From Pseudomonas sp. URMO17WK12:I2 (lineage in GTDB: Bacteria > Pseudomonadota > Gammaproteobacteria > Pseudomonadales > Pseudomonadaceae), in assembly GCF_003253735.1 (NCBI RefSeq), contig NZ_QKYW01000003.1, positions 248,001 through 312,000 of the forward strand: a stretch of 64,000 bases of DNA, in the 5' to 3' direction. This document shows positions 27,196 through 36,007 of this stretch, in pieces. The position numbers were made by a program, and so were the translations under genes. The first letter of the stretch is position 1, and each line of letters opens with the position of its first letter. The notes under the pieces are model-generated. The model did no database searches and had not been told where the DNA came from. It saw only the letters and a program-made list of their open reading frames with translations.

Positions 27196-28020
27196 TCACT
27201 GCATGTCGCGGGCCTGTATCCACAGCACGGCGTCCTGCGACAGCGCCTTGCCCTTGTAGGTCTTGGTGCTGCCGATATCGAGTGCGGCGATGCCCCACCA
27301 GCCGGCGCGGGGCAGGCCGATGGTCACCACGCCTTCGGCGTCCGAGTAGGTGCTCAGGGTATTGAAGGCGGGTTGCGGCGATTTGACTTGGCCCTCCGGC
27401 TCGAAGGCGTTCTTGTCGAGCTCGACGCCGTGGTTGAGGTACTCGACCTCGATCTGCGCGAACGGCACGGGCTTGCCGTCGGCCAGCACCCGAGCGCGGA
27501 ACACACCGCCGGTCCAGTTCGCGTAGGGCTTGTTGAGCGGCTGGATGTCGACCGGCAGGTCCTGGGTGTCCGACCACTGGCCCGGCACGCCCCCGACATT
27601 GACGATCAGTTTGGTGAACTGCTGGATATACAAGTCTTCTTCGGTTTCCAGGTAGGGCTCGGGCTCGAGGACGAAAATATGGTCGCCCAAGGCGCGCATC
27701 ATCGCCTTGGGGAGGGTGGCGCGGAATGCCCTGGCCTGGTTCTCGCGGCTCTGCCAGTCGACCGGGCGCAGGTAGCGCAACAGGTCGGTTTTCTCGCCGC
27801 TGTGGGAGCTGATATGGCTGAACGACAGCGGTTTGCCCATGGCCATCGTCGGGCCGCCGTCGAACGGGTGGGTGAACACCGCCGCCATCTCCAGCTCCTG
27901 GGCCTTGTGCATCGCGGTGTCGTTTACATAGAGCAGTTGGAAGTGCGCATGAGCGACGCTGGCGGTACAGCTCAAGGCGGCGCCGGCCAGCAATTGGAGC
28001 AGTCTGCTTTGGGTGGTCAT
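27196..28020 (-). CDS. DUF4198-type periplasmic protein of a metal-uptake operon
   Basis: A 274-residue secreted protein; the signal peptide ends at VAHAH, leaving an N-terminal histidine. DUF4198 (NikM-like) proteins are periplasmic accessories seen with nickel/cobalt and other metal transporters. FQLLYVNDTA, FTHPFDGGPTMAMGKP and the C-terminal DAEGVVTIGLPRAGWWGIAA fit that family. GAGGTAATACCGCC precedes the ATG. It is the last gene of a 12-gene operon, 7 bp after a small secreted protein. Metal binding is an inference. Confidence 0.75.
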   Translation of the reverse strand: MTTQSRLLQLLAGAALSCTASVAHAHFQLLYVNDTAMHKAQELEMAAVFTHPFDGGPTMAMGKPLSFSHISSHSGEKTDLLRYLRPVDWQSRENQARAFRATLPKAMMRALGDHIFVLEPEPYLETEEDLYIQQFTKLIVNVGGVPGQWSDTQDLPVDIQPLNKPYANWTGGVFRARVLADGKPVPFAQIEVEYLNHGVELDKNAFEPEGQVKSPQPAFNTLSTYSDAEGVVTIGLPRAGWWGIAALDIGSTKTYKGKALSQDAVLWIQARDMQ

Positions 28021-28027
28021 GGCGGTA

Positions 28028-28351
28028 TTACCTCGTGATGTCGGAAGACTGGATGGTTACGCCGTGACCGTCACCGCCGAGAAACACCACGCTGTAGTCA
28101 GCGGCGGGTGGCTCGAAGCCGTAGGTGCTGTCCGCGCCGACGCTGCCGTCGAGCAGCACCTTGCCGCTGGCGTCCTGCACATGCACCTTGCGCCCGGCCG
28201 CCGAGCTGCCGTCGGTGAAGCCCGCTTCGCATTTCACCCAGTCGTCCTGCTCGAGGTAGCAGTCGAATACCGGGCCATGGGCAAGTGCGGCCTGGCTGAG
28301 CACAAGCGTGCCCAGCGCCGCGGTTCGAGCGACAGAACAGAAGCGTTTCAT
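28028..28351 (-). CDS. Small secreted protein, 107 aa
   Basis: The signal peptide ends at AALAH, again exposing His-Gly at the mature N-terminus. The mature part is a short beta-rich domain with two cysteines (FDCYLEQDDWVKCEAGF) followed by a carboxypeptidase-regulatory-like strand pattern (KVHVQDASGKVLLDGSVG). It may be a periplasmic metal- or carbohydrate-binding accessory. It sits between the second binding-protein gene and the DUF4198 gene with gaps of 18 and 7 bp. Confidence 0.7.
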   Translation of the reverse strand: MKRFCSVARTAALGTLVLSQAALAHGPVFDCYLEQDDWVKCEAGFTDGSSAAGRKVHVQDASGKVLLDGSVGADSTYGFEPPAADYSVVFLGGDGHGVTIQSSDITR

Positions 28352-28369
28352 GGGTGTGGGTCTCCACGG

Positions 28370-29368
28370 TCAGGGTTGATCAACGGCAGGCGTGGCCGGG
28401 CTCGACGGGGCGAAGGCCGCCAGCACGGCATCCAGGTCGGTGCGCAAGAGGTCGTCGTACGGTTTGCCCGGGTCGGCGAGAATGCCCGGGTTGCCTGCAT
28501 CGAGAATCAGCAGGCGTGCGCCGCCGGCTTCGATGGCCTCGGCGATGGCAGCGTCCGGCGCCCATTTGTGCACCACCACCTTGATCTCGCGTTCGCGCAG
28601 GTAATGGCTCAGGGCCTCGCGGTCGGCGGGGCTCCAGTCGATGTCCTGGCGCACGAACCAGCCGTCGACGAAGATATCGAACTCGCCGAACAGGTAGACG
28701 AACTCGCTGGCCAGCGACAACACGCGCAGGTCCGGAATCTGCGCCAGGCGCGGACCATAGTCGGCCTTGAGCTGCCGTAAACGGTTTTCCAGGGCGCTGA
28801 GGTTACGGGCGATTCGCGGCGCATCCTCGGGCGACAGGCGCGCCAGGTCGGCAGCGATGATTGCCGCCATGCGCATGGCGTTGATCGCGCCGAGCCAGGC
28901 ATAGGGCGATGGCTCTGCGCCGGGCTGATCGTCAGCCGTAGCCCACGGCACGTCGTTGCCCGGGGCTTGGGTTACCGCCACACCCGGCTTGACCGGATCC
29001 CAGGAGCGCGATGCATCGATCTCGACGATACGCAGGTTGTACCGGCGCGCGGTGGCGAACAGCGGGTCGGCGCGCCACAGGCTGCTCAGGGTGATCACCG
29101 CATCGGCTTGTTGGAACACGTCCGGGCCCAGGCGCGACAGGGCATTGGCCTGGCTTTGCATGGGCACCGCGGCGTCTGCCGGAATGCGCACGGCCGTGAT
29201 GCGGGTGCCCTCGCAAAGGCTCGCGGCCAGTGCATGCAGCGCCGGCAGGGCAACCAGCAGCCGCGGCTGCGCGGTGTCCGCCAGCACGCCCGTTGTCGCG
29301 CCCAGCAGCAGGGCCACACTCAGCCAGCGCACGGCACGCAATGGCGCTGAAAATACCGTCAGGCTCAT
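28370..29368 (-). CDS. ZnuA-fold periplasmic protein lacking canonical metal ligands
   Basis: A 332-residue secreted protein with the long central helix and two-lobe layout of cluster A-I metal-binding proteins (RLLVALPALHALAASLCEG, NALSRLGPDVFQQADAVITL, LFGEFDIFVDGWF). The histidines that normally coordinate Zn or Mn are not where the family has them: the PHxYxP-type site reads AAVPMQSQ, and the PHxWL-type site reads PSPYAWL. It may bind a different ligand or act as a partner to the canonical binding protein 1.6 kb upstream in the same operon. The start ATG at 29368 overlaps the permease stop. Confidence 0.75.
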   Translation of the reverse strand: MSLTVFSAPLRAVRWLSVALLLGATTGVLADTAQPRLLVALPALHALAASLCEGTRITAVRIPADAAVPMQSQANALSRLGPDVFQQADAVITLSSLWRADPLFATARRYNLRIVEIDASRSWDPVKPGVAVTQAPGNDVPWATADDQPGAEPSPYAWLGAINAMRMAAIIAADLARLSPEDAPRIARNLSALENRLRQLKADYGPRLAQIPDLRVLSLASEFVYLFGEFDIFVDGWFVRQDIDWSPADREALSHYLREREIKVVVHKWAPDAAIAEAIEAGGARLLILDAGNPGILADPGKPYDDLLRTDLDAVLAAFAPSSPATPAVDQP

Positions 29369-30270
29369 ACGCTGGCTCCCCTGAAGCGGGCGGTACTGGT
29401 GCGGATGATGGTGGTCAGCACGAACACCAGGGCGGCGACGATCACGATCGCGCCGCCGGTCGGTACCGGTATGTAGAACTGCATGGGCACCAGGATGCCG
29501 ACCACGCAGGAGAAGGTGGCGATCAGCGCGGCAAGGGTGACCAGCACCGGCAACGAGCGGCTGATGTTGCGTGCGGCTGCGGCCGGGATCAGCAGCAGGG
29601 CCTCGACCAGCACCGCACCGATGATCTTCAGGCAGGCCACCGTCACCAAGGTCACCAGCACCACGAACAGGTATTCGACGGCCTGCACCGGCACGCCACG
29701 CGCATGGGCCAGGCTGGGATTGAGGCTGGCCAGCAGCATGGCGTTGTACAGCGGCAGGCCGATGAGTGCGCACAGGGCGCTGACACCCAGCAGCACGTTC
29801 ATGTCGGTGTGATCCACCGCCAGAATGGAGCCGAACAGCACGCTCTCCATCACGTGGGTGTTGATCTTCGCCGAGACGAACAGCAGCAGTGAGGCACCGA
29901 CCGCCAGGGAAATGGACAGGAACACGCCGATCAGCGTGTCGTTGGGCAGCGTGGTGCGGTGCTGGGTGTACTTCAGCGTGAGGGCGAACAGCAGGCAGAA
30001 GCCGAACATCGACAGGTAAGGCGAGGTATAGGACTCGCCGACCAGTACGCCGATGGCCACGCCGGTCATCGCCGCATTGCCGACCGACTGGCTGAAGAAC
30101 GCCATGCGCTTGATCATCACCATCGAGCCCAGTACGCCGAGCAGCGGGCCGATCAGCAAGGCGCAGAGCAGGGCGTTGATGACGAACTCGTATTCGAACG
30201 GCTGCGGCAGCATCTGGCTGGCGGCCAGCGCCTGCAGGTGGTCGCGTATCCAGCTGTACAGATCATTCAT
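29365..30270 (-). CDS. Metal ABC transporter permease (ZnuB/MntB family)
   Basis: A 301-residue inner-membrane permease of the ABC-3 family with about eight to nine helices. GVLGSMVMIKRMAFFSQSVG (about 47-66), LKIIGAVLVEALLLIPAAAA (about 210-230) and the late glycine-rich helices match ZnuB/MntB-type permeases for Zn or Mn. I start at ATG 30270, inside the end of the ATPase gene (8-bp overlap), since upstream residues are off-family. Confidence 0.9.
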   Translation of the reverse strand: MNDLYSWIRDHLQALAASQMLPQPFEYEFVINALLCALLIGPLLGVLGSMVMIKRMAFFSQSVGNAAMTGVAIGVLVGESYTSPYLSMFGFCLLFALTLKYTQHRTTLPNDTLIGVFLSISLAVGASLLLFVSAKINTHVMESVLFGSILAVDHTDMNVLLGVSALCALIGLPLYNAMLLASLNPSLAHARGVPVQAVEYLFVVLVTLVTVACLKIIGAVLVEALLLIPAAAARNISRSLPVLVTLAALIATFSCVVGILVPMQFYIPVPTGGAIVIVAALVFVLTTIIRTSTARFRGASV

Positions 30271-30964
30271 CAGCGGTGCTCCAGCTCGTCGGCAGTTTCT
30301 GCGTGGCACCGTGGAGCAGCACGCGCTGGTTCAGAACGGTCACCGACTGGGCGATGCGCCGCACCTGTTCGAGGTCGTGGTTGATCCACACGATGGTGAC
30401 GCCGCTGTCCTGCAGTTCCTTCACCAGCCTCTCCACCAGTTGCAGCCCTGGCTTGTCGATCCCGGCGGTGGGTTCATCGAGGATCAACAGGCGCGGCATA
30501 GGAGTGATGGCCTGGGCCAGCAACACGCGCTGGCGCTGGCCGCCAGACAGGCTGCCAAACGCCTTGTGGCCCATGCCTGCCACACCGGTGCGCTGCAGCG
30601 CTTCGGCATTGGCCGCCCTGGCCGCCCGGCTGGAGCCGAGGAAGGCTGGCCGGCGCTGGCCGAGCAACGCCATCACGTCATAGACGCTCATCGGTACGTT
30701 GCGGTCGAAGTCCGCCAGCTGCGGCACGTAGCCCACCGGGCGGCTGGCCTCGCCATCGAGGCGAATGCTGCCCGTGTGGGGCATCTGCCCCAGCAGGGCA
30801 CGCACCAGCGAGGTCTTGCCGCCGCCATTGGGGCCGACCAGGCAATGCAGCGCACCGGCCTCGACCTGGAAGCTGACCGCGTCCAGTACCTGGGTGCCAC
30901 CCAACTTCAGGGATACGTTGTCGAACACCAGGGCCGGGCCGCGCATGCTGTTTTCCTTGCTCAT
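30263..30964 (-). CDS. Metal ABC transporter ATP-binding protein (ZnuC/MntA-like)
   Basis: A 233-residue ATPase with Walker A GPNGGGKTS (about 44-52), Q-loop region GYVPQLADFD, signature [15 protein letters not shown], Walker B LLILDEPTAGID and H-loop WINHDLEQ. It couples ATP hydrolysis to metal import. It overlaps the binding-protein gene by 4 nt and the permease gene by 8 nt. Confidence 0.93.
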   Translation of the reverse strand: MSKENSMRGPALVFDNVSLKLGGTQVLDAVSFQVEAGALHCLVGPNGGGKTSLVRALLGQMPHTGSIRLDGEASRPVGYVPQLADFDRNVPMSVYDVMALLGQRRPAFLGSSRAARAANAEALQRTGVAGMGHKAFGSLSGGQRQRVLLAQAITPMPRLLILDEPTAGIDKPGLQLVERLVKELQDSGVTIVWINHDLEQVRRIAQSVTVLNQRVLLHGATQKLPTSWSTADE

Positions 30965-31893
30965 TGCTGGGTGTACTCGACGGCTTTGGCGAGGGTTTCG
31001 AGGTTCTCGCCCATGGCGATTTCGAACTCATCGGCGCTGTAGGTGCCGCCGGTGATGTGGGACAGGGCGAACACCTTCACGCCGGTGGCGGCCTCGATGG
31101 GCTTGGCCAGGTCGAGGGAAAAGGTCTTCTCGGCGAACAGCACCCGCACCTTGGCCTTCTTGATGGCTTCGATGGTGTTGGCCAGTTGCCGTGCGGTCGG
31201 CGCAACGCCGTGGCGTGGCTCGATGACCGCACTGACGAACAGGCCGAACTCCTGCATCAGGTAGTCATAGCCTGCGTGGGTGGTGGCGCAGCGAAATGTG
31301 GACAGGTCCAGCCCGGCGAGGCGGCTCATGAACTGGGCACGCAGCGCGCGGATACGCCCGGCGTAGGCCATGGCGTTGCGCCGATAGGTGGCGGCGTTGT
31401 CCGGGTCCAGCTCGCCAAGGCGGCGGGTGATTTCGAAGACCTGCTGGATCGCCGCCGTGGTGGAAACGAAGGTATGCGGGTTGACCACCTTGGCGCCGCT
31501 CTGATCACCGCCGATGGGAATCAGCGCGACCGAGGCGTTGGCCTGGATGATCGGCAGGTTCGCGCTGCGCCCGGCCGCCTTGACGATGGCCCCGGCCCAC
31601 TCGTCGTGACCGATGCCGTTGACCACCAGGGCATCGAGGGTCATCGCGCGGGTGATGTCGGCAGGCTGCGGCTGATAGTTGTGCGGGTTGGCTTCACCCG
31701 GAATCAGCGCCACCACCTCGGCGCGGTCGCCGACGATATTGGCGACGAAACTGTAGTAGGGGTGCAGCGTCACACCGATCTTGAGTTTCTTCGCGGCCGC
31801 CTGCGCGTGGCCGGCCAGGACCAGTGCGGGGATCAGTACCAGCAGGGCGAGATAGCTGCGCAGCCGCGGCCTAAGTGTTGCTGAAGCGATCAT
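30961..31893 (-). CDS. Metal ABC transporter substrate-binding protein (ZnuA-like)
   Basis: A 310-residue periplasmic cluster A-I binding protein with signal peptide ending near GHAQA. Likely ligands are visible: His in ANPHNYQPQPADI (about 71), His in NPHTFVST (about 139), His in ATTHAGYDYLM (about 206) and Glu in LFAEKTFS (about 255). There is no long His-rich loop as in E. coli ZnuA, so Zn versus Mn/Fe cannot be decided. The ATG at 31893 follows AAGGAACCCAGCC and overlaps the upstream gene by 4 nt. Confidence 0.9.
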   Translation of the reverse strand: MIASATLRPRLRSYLALLVLIPALVLAGHAQAAAKKLKIGVTLHPYYSFVANIVGDRAEVVALIPGEANPHNYQPQPADITRAMTLDALVVNGIGHDEWAGAIVKAAGRSANLPIIQANASVALIPIGGDQSGAKVVNPHTFVSTTAAIQQVFEITRRLGELDPDNAATYRRNAMAYAGRIRALRAQFMSRLAGLDLSTFRCATTHAGYDYLMQEFGLFVSAVIEPRHGVAPTARQLANTIEAIKKAKVRVLFAEKTFSLDLAKPIEAATGVKVFALSHITGGTYSADEFEIAMGENLETLAKAVEYTQQ

Positions 31894-32621
31894 GGCTGGG
31901 TTCCTTTCACACGTTCGATTTCACTGTTGCCGTCGTAGGCGATGACCTGGCGCCAGCCTTTGCCCACCAGCGATTCGGGCTTGACGATGCCGGGGTAGGG
32001 CGCATTCGGGTCGCGGTGCACCCAGATGGTCGCCTGGTTGGCCCACATCACCCCGGCGTGGGCATGGCCGATGACCAGCAGGTAGGCGCTCTGGCCTGGC
32101 AGGCGACCGCCCGAGCCGTAATACACGGCGGCGCCCTGGCCCTGGGTGGCCTGGGAAACCTCGCTGGGGCTAGGCGCCGGCGCAGCTGCATCACCGCTGC
32201 GCGCATGGGCCTGGTGGCTGCCCGGCAGAATCAACTGCCAGTGCACTTCACCGTTGCTCTTCCAGAACGCGTCACGGTAGAAGGGCGGCAGAACGATCTT
32301 CTGGGCGTGCTCCAGGGTGATCCAGCCGCCGGTGTCGTTGTTGTTCCAGACGATTTCCTCGCCAGCCGGCAGCAAGGCGCTATGAATGGCCTGATCGACC
32401 GCATTCAAGCCGTCGAACGAGCGCACCTGCCAGCTCAATGCCGCGGGCGGGCCGACCTGCTGCGGGCGCAGCAGCAGGTAGCCCGCCAGGCAAGCGATCA
32501 CGCTCAGGGTCAACAGCAGCATGGCGGCCGATTCCCAGTGCCCGGAGGCCGGGCTCACGACCTTGCCGGGCTTGCCAGCGCTCAGGTCGGCATCGAGGTC
32601 GTTCAGCGCCTGGCTGGCCAT
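31890..32621 (-). CDS. DUF6162-like membrane-anchored periplasmic protein
   Basis: A 243-residue protein with an N-terminal cytoplasmic tail, one membrane helix (AMLLLTLSVIACLAGYLLL, about 34-52) and a periplasmic domain. Conserved-looking WNNNDTGGWITLEHAQKIVL and VHWQLILPGSHQAHARSGD suggest a ligand or metal site with several His. I recall DUF6162 proteins being encoded beside zinc/manganese-type ABC importers in pseudomonads, as here. Function is unknown. Its ATG at 32621 shares one base with the preceding stop. Confidence 0.75.
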   Translation of the reverse strand: MASQALNDLDADLSAGKPGKVVSPASGHWESAAMLLLTLSVIACLAGYLLLRPQQVGPPAALSWQVRSFDGLNAVDQAIHSALLPAGEEIVWNNNDTGGWITLEHAQKIVLPPFYRDAFWKSNGEVHWQLILPGSHQAHARSGDAAAPAPSPSEVSQATQGQGAAVYYGSGGRLPGQSAYLLVIGHAHAGVMWANQATIWVHRDPNAPYPGIVKPESLVGKGWRQVIAYDGNSEIERVKGTQP

Positions 32622-33109
32622 CAGACGAACGCGATCCAGCGGCCGAGAAAGATCACCCCAATCCACAGCGCCAGCGAACTGAAACCGGCGATTCGCGCCT
32701 GGGTCGGCGGCGGCAGGCTGGTGTCCCACTCGTGGATGCGGCGAAAGGCACCCAGGTGGAAGATCGCCATGTTGAGGCCCGCCAGGGCCAGCAGGCCCAT
32801 CTTGCCCAGGAACATGGGGTTTTGCGCATAGGTGGTGGCGTTGGCCATGAACATCAGCACGCCGGTCACCACGCACGTCACGAAGGCCACCCAGGTAAAG
32901 GGCAGCATTTCCTTGATCAGCCGCAGCGCTCCAGGGCGGTGAGCGGCGATGCCGAGCAGGCGCAGGTCGACCACGACAATGCTGCCCAGCACCAGGGCGA
33001 TGCCGATGACGTGCAGCGACTCCAGGGCCGGAAAGCCCGAATCGGACTCGCGGATCAGCGTGGCGAGGGCGGTTTCCTGCAGGGTTTGCAGCAGTGATTG
33101 GATATCCAT
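32621..33109 (-). CDS. DUF6644-like four-helix membrane protein (copy 2)
   Basis: A 162-residue integral membrane protein with four predicted helices. ESLHVIGIALVLGSIVVVDL and the C-terminal LALWIGVIFLGRWIAF are shared almost exactly with the next gene upstream. The His in the first helix and the paired Arg residues recall small heme- or copper-handling membrane proteins, but this is speculative. It is separated by 28 bp from its paralogue. Confidence 0.75.
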   Translation of the reverse strand: MDIQSLLQTLQETALATLIRESDSGFPALESLHVIGIALVLGSIVVVDLRLLGIAAHRPGALRLIKEMLPFTWVAFVTCVVTGVLMFMANATTYAQNPMFLGKMGLLALAGLNMAIFHLGAFRRIHEWDTSLPPPTQARIAGFSSLALWIGVIFLGRWIAFV

Positions 33110-33137
33110 GACGGCTACCTGAGAGCGTTGGAATGAA

Positions 33138-33626
33138 TTAGATCGAGTAGGCGATCCAGCGACCGCAGAAGATCACCACGCACCACAGCGCGATCGACAG
33201 CCAGGCCAGCAGCTTGATGCCGGGATGACTGGCATCGCTTTGCGGTTCGCCGCCAGCGGGCTTGAGCAGCGGTCGGCGGATGCTCCAGGTCACCGCGAAG
33301 GCACCGATCACCAGGGCCATTTTCAGCCAGAAGGTCGAGTTGACGAGCACCCGGTCCGGCTCGCCGATGATCATGACCAGGCCGGTGGCCAGCAGCACCA
33401 GCAGCGCGTTGCGCATCCACGGGTAGTAACGGCCTATCACCTCGCGGGTCGGGCGATCGACGGCCAGCACGCCGGCCAGGCGCAGGTCGGAAATCACCGC
33501 GGAACCGAAGAGCGCGGCGATGGCGATGATGTGTACGCTCTGCACGGTGGGCACCACCCAGAGCATGTCCCTGATGGCTGTGCTCAGCGATGACGCGTAG
33601 AGCCAGGCAATGAGTTCCGCTGACAT
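33138..33626 (-). CDS. DUF6644-like four-helix membrane protein (copy 1)
   Basis: Also 162 residues and a paralogue of the following gene: QSVHIIAIAALFGSAVISDL aligns with the partner helix and the C-terminus repeats IALWCVVIFCGRWIA. The tandem pair probably forms a heterodimer or arose by duplication. A Pro/Gly/Ser-rich loop (KPAGGEPQSDASHPG) separates helices three and four. AGGGAGACAACCG precedes the ATG. It lies 21 bp after the hydrolase gene. Confidence 0.75.
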   Translation of the reverse strand: MSAELIAWLYASSLSTAIRDMLWVVPTVQSVHIIAIAALFGSAVISDLRLAGVLAVDRPTREVIGRYYPWMRNALLVLLATGLVMIIGEPDRVLVNSTFWLKMALVIGAFAVTWSIRRPLLKPAGGEPQSDASHPGIKLLAWLSIALWCVVIFCGRWIAYSI

Positions 33627-33647
33627 CGGTTGTCTCCCTGAGGCGGG

Positions 33648-35156
33648 TTAGAAGTCTTGAGGTTTGGCGATGGGGTGCAGGCCCTTGGCGTCCTCGGGCA
33701 ACAGATAGCCTTCGCGCACCGAGCGGGCCTTGGCGTCCTCGAAGGCCTTCTGGTACTGCGCGTAGCTGCCGTAACGCTTGCGCAACTCGGCCCGCGAGTA
33801 GGCCACCTTGGTGTCGTAGATCAGCCCGCAGGCGGTTTCCTGATCGGTGAGGTAAGTGGCGCTCGGTGCCTGGATCCACGGCGGACGTACACCGCCTACC
33901 AGGTTGCCGGTGTCAGCGTCGCGAAGCGCGCGGTTGCCCTGGCGCGGCACGCGCGGGGCCTTGGGCATGGGCGTGCCGTCACGTACCCAGCGGTCCATGC
34001 CGTCGAGCAGTGCCGCGATGACCAGCTCGGCCGGCTCGTCGTAGAGCGTCTGGCAGCGCGGGTCGTTGCCCTTGCCGACATCGACGGCGAGGCGTTCGCT
34101 GTGCTGGGTACCGAGGTCGGCCAGGCGCAGGTGTGGCATGCCGGTCACTTCGTAGTAGCGAAGCTTGGGTGTGTCGGTATCGGCCGGCAGGGCGATGCCT
34201 TCGAGCACGTCGTGCATCAGCTCGGACTGGCTGTAGACGGTCACGAAGGGCGCATCGCCCGGCATCCGGCGCGGCACGCGGATGACATCGCCACCCACTT
34301 CGCCATAGGCCATGCGTCCGGTCATATAGGCATCGATCAGCGGTTTGCCGTCGGGCATGCGCCACTGCTGGTGGCGGCCCTGGTCGAGGTAGTCCATCCA
34401 CACCTGGGCGGTCACCGCCCAGCTGTTGACGTACACCCGCTTGACGTCCAGCCCGGCCAGCGGGCCGCCCGGCGTCGCGCTCTTGAGCAGCAGCGCCAGT
34501 TGCGCACCGATGCCCTGGGATTGCGGCACGAAGGGATCCGGCGCGTCGCCGCGGGTGAAGCGTCTGGCATCGTAGTAGCTGCCCAGAGGCGCGTAACGGG
34601 CGTAGTCGAAACGGCGCATGAAGTCGAAGTTGACGATCTTGCCGTACTGGGCAATGCCATCCGCTTCGACGGCCGGGTCAGCGGCGATGAACTTGGGATC
34701 CACCTCTGGCTTGTTGATGTTCAGCGTGTAGCCGACGTAGGCATAACCATGACGCAGCAGGTAGTCGCGAGTGAGAATCCAGCCCGCGGCACGCTCGCCA
34801 AACCAGCTGAATGGCTCGATGATCACCGTACCGTTGAAACGCGCCGGGTCGGCAGGTTTGCGCACCAGCATGCGGGTGGTATAGGGCGCTTCGAGCAGAG
34901 TTTGCCCGGCCGCGGTGATCGCCGGCGCAACGCCTTGCAGGTAGAACTCCTGCTCGAGGTAGCCGTGCGCTTTCAGGTCGCTGTACTCGGAACCCTGGTA
35001 AGTCGCCGAGGACAGCGGCGGCTTGCCGGAATCCGGCACCGCCACGGCGGTGGGCAAGCGTGGCACCTCGGCGAAGGCGCCCGTGGCCAGGGCCAGCGTC
35101 AACAGTGCGCCATGCATGGCGGCGTGCAGGATGCTGATTGTTATTGGGCGTTGCAT
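33648..35156 (-). CDS. Secreted alpha/beta-hydrolase-domain protein
   Basis: A 502-residue exported protein of the alpha/beta hydrolase domain type (Abhydrolase_10-like); the signal peptide ends near TGAFAE. Features include RFNGTVIIEPFSWFGERAAGW, YAYVGYTLNINKPEVDP, and a nucleophile-like strand turn FVPQSQGIGAQLALLLKSA in place of GXSXG. The late EVTGMPHLRLADLGTQHSER may carry the catalytic His. The natural ester or lipid substrate is unknown. AGGAGAGGATCGG precedes the ATG. It is the largest gene of the operon and lies 38 bp after a secreted protein gene. Confidence 0.8.
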   Translation of the reverse strand: MQRPITISILHAAMHGALLTLALATGAFAEVPRLPTAVAVPDSGKPPLSSATYQGSEYSDLKAHGYLEQEFYLQGVAPAITAAGQTLLEAPYTTRMLVRKPADPARFNGTVIIEPFSWFGERAAGWILTRDYLLRHGYAYVGYTLNINKPEVDPKFIAADPAVEADGIAQYGKIVNFDFMRRFDYARYAPLGSYYDARRFTRGDAPDPFVPQSQGIGAQLALLLKSATPGGPLAGLDVKRVYVNSWAVTAQVWMDYLDQGRHQQWRMPDGKPLIDAYMTGRMAYGEVGGDVIRVPRRMPGDAPFVTVYSQSELMHDVLEGIALPADTDTPKLRYYEVTGMPHLRLADLGTQHSERLAVDVGKGNDPRCQTLYDEPAELVIAALLDGMDRWVRDGTPMPKAPRVPRQGNRALRDADTGNLVGGVRPPWIQAPSATYLTDQETACGLIYDTKVAYSRAELRKRYGSYAQYQKAFEDAKARSVREGYLLPEDAKGLHPIAKPQDF

Positions 35157-35194
35157 CCGATCCTCTCCTGATGATGGTCGACAGTGGGTGTCAC

Positions 35195-35950
35195 TCAGTC
35201 CGTTTTAAGGGTGGCCTTGCCTTCGCTGTCGATGACGATCTGGTTGTTCTCGCAGACGTATTCCTCGATGCGGTAGTCCGAGCGCTTGTATTCGAAGGTG
35301 AATTCATAGGGTTTGGTGAGGATCTGCGGATCCTCGATGGTCACGCGGTTCTGCAGGTGATCAGGTGCCGTCAGGCGGATGCGCTCGGTGATCTTCACGC
35401 CTTCGCTGTGGGGCACGTCGTAGAAGGTCACGTCGGTGCGGATGGCGCGGGTTTCCACGACCAGGGTGTCGCCCTGCCAGCGGCCACGGGAATGGCCCTG
35501 GTAGACCGGGTCGAGTTCTTCCAGCGGCGGCAGCGGTTCGTTGAGGATGATGCGGCGCACCTGCTGCAGGTATTCGCCAAGCACGATCACGTTGTTGTCG
35601 TCGTAAATGATCTGGATTGGAAACAGCGCCGCCATCAGCGTCGGCATACCCTCCGGCAAGCACCTGGCGCTGGTGGTGGCCAGTGGCGTGCCGGCCTCGT
35701 TGGCCTCGGCCTGCTTTTTCTTCAGCTCGCTGTACTGGCTGGCATACGGCTCCTTGAGCGGCATCGGCCCGCCAGGCAGCACCGGATCATCCGGGTCTTC
35801 GCCGAACCAGTCGTCCGGGGTGCGCTCCCAGGTGCCGCTGATGTTCGGCTTTTGCTTGGCGATTTCGGTCGCTCCGCTGGTGGCGGCCAGGGCCAGGCAA
35901 AGGGCGCCCAGCAGCAACGCTACCGGGGTCAGGTGTCGTGTCGGTTTCAT
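35195..35950 (-). CDS. Secreted SGTW-motif hypothetical protein
   Basis: A 251-residue exported protein; signal peptide ends near SGATE. The mature N-terminus has NISGTWERTPDDWFGEDP, and the rest is an extended beta structure (IQIIYDDNNVIVLGEYLQQV, GRWQGDTLVVETRAI, VKITERIRLTAPDHLQNRV) typical of lipocalin-like proteins from environmental proteobacteria. One Cys pair may form a disulfide. Such genes often neighbour DUF6152 genes, as here. Role unknown; it may bind a hydrophobic ligand. Confidence 0.72.
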   Translation of the reverse strand: MKPTRHLTPVALLLGALCLALAATSGATEIAKQKPNISGTWERTPDDWFGEDPDDPVLPGGPMPLKEPYASQYSELKKKQAEANEAGTPLATTSARCLPEGMPTLMAALFPIQIIYDDNNVIVLGEYLQQVRRIILNEPLPPLEELDPVYQGHSRGRWQGDTLVVETRAIRTDVTFYDVPHSEGVKITERIRLTAPDHLQNRVTIEDPQILTKPYEFTFEYKRSDYRIEEYVCENNQIVIDSEGKATLKTD

Positions 35951-36007
35951 GCAGGTGTCTCCAGCCTGAGGATTCAGTGCGGTCGGGTTGCAGCGCGGCA
36001 GCAGCGG

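Noticed and set aside
33657..35171. 504-residue open frame on the plus strand
   Set aside because: It is antisense to the secreted hydrolase gene, which has a signal peptide and ribosome site. The plus-strand translation is rich in Val, His, Arg and Gly with no family features, as expected for GC-rich antisense.
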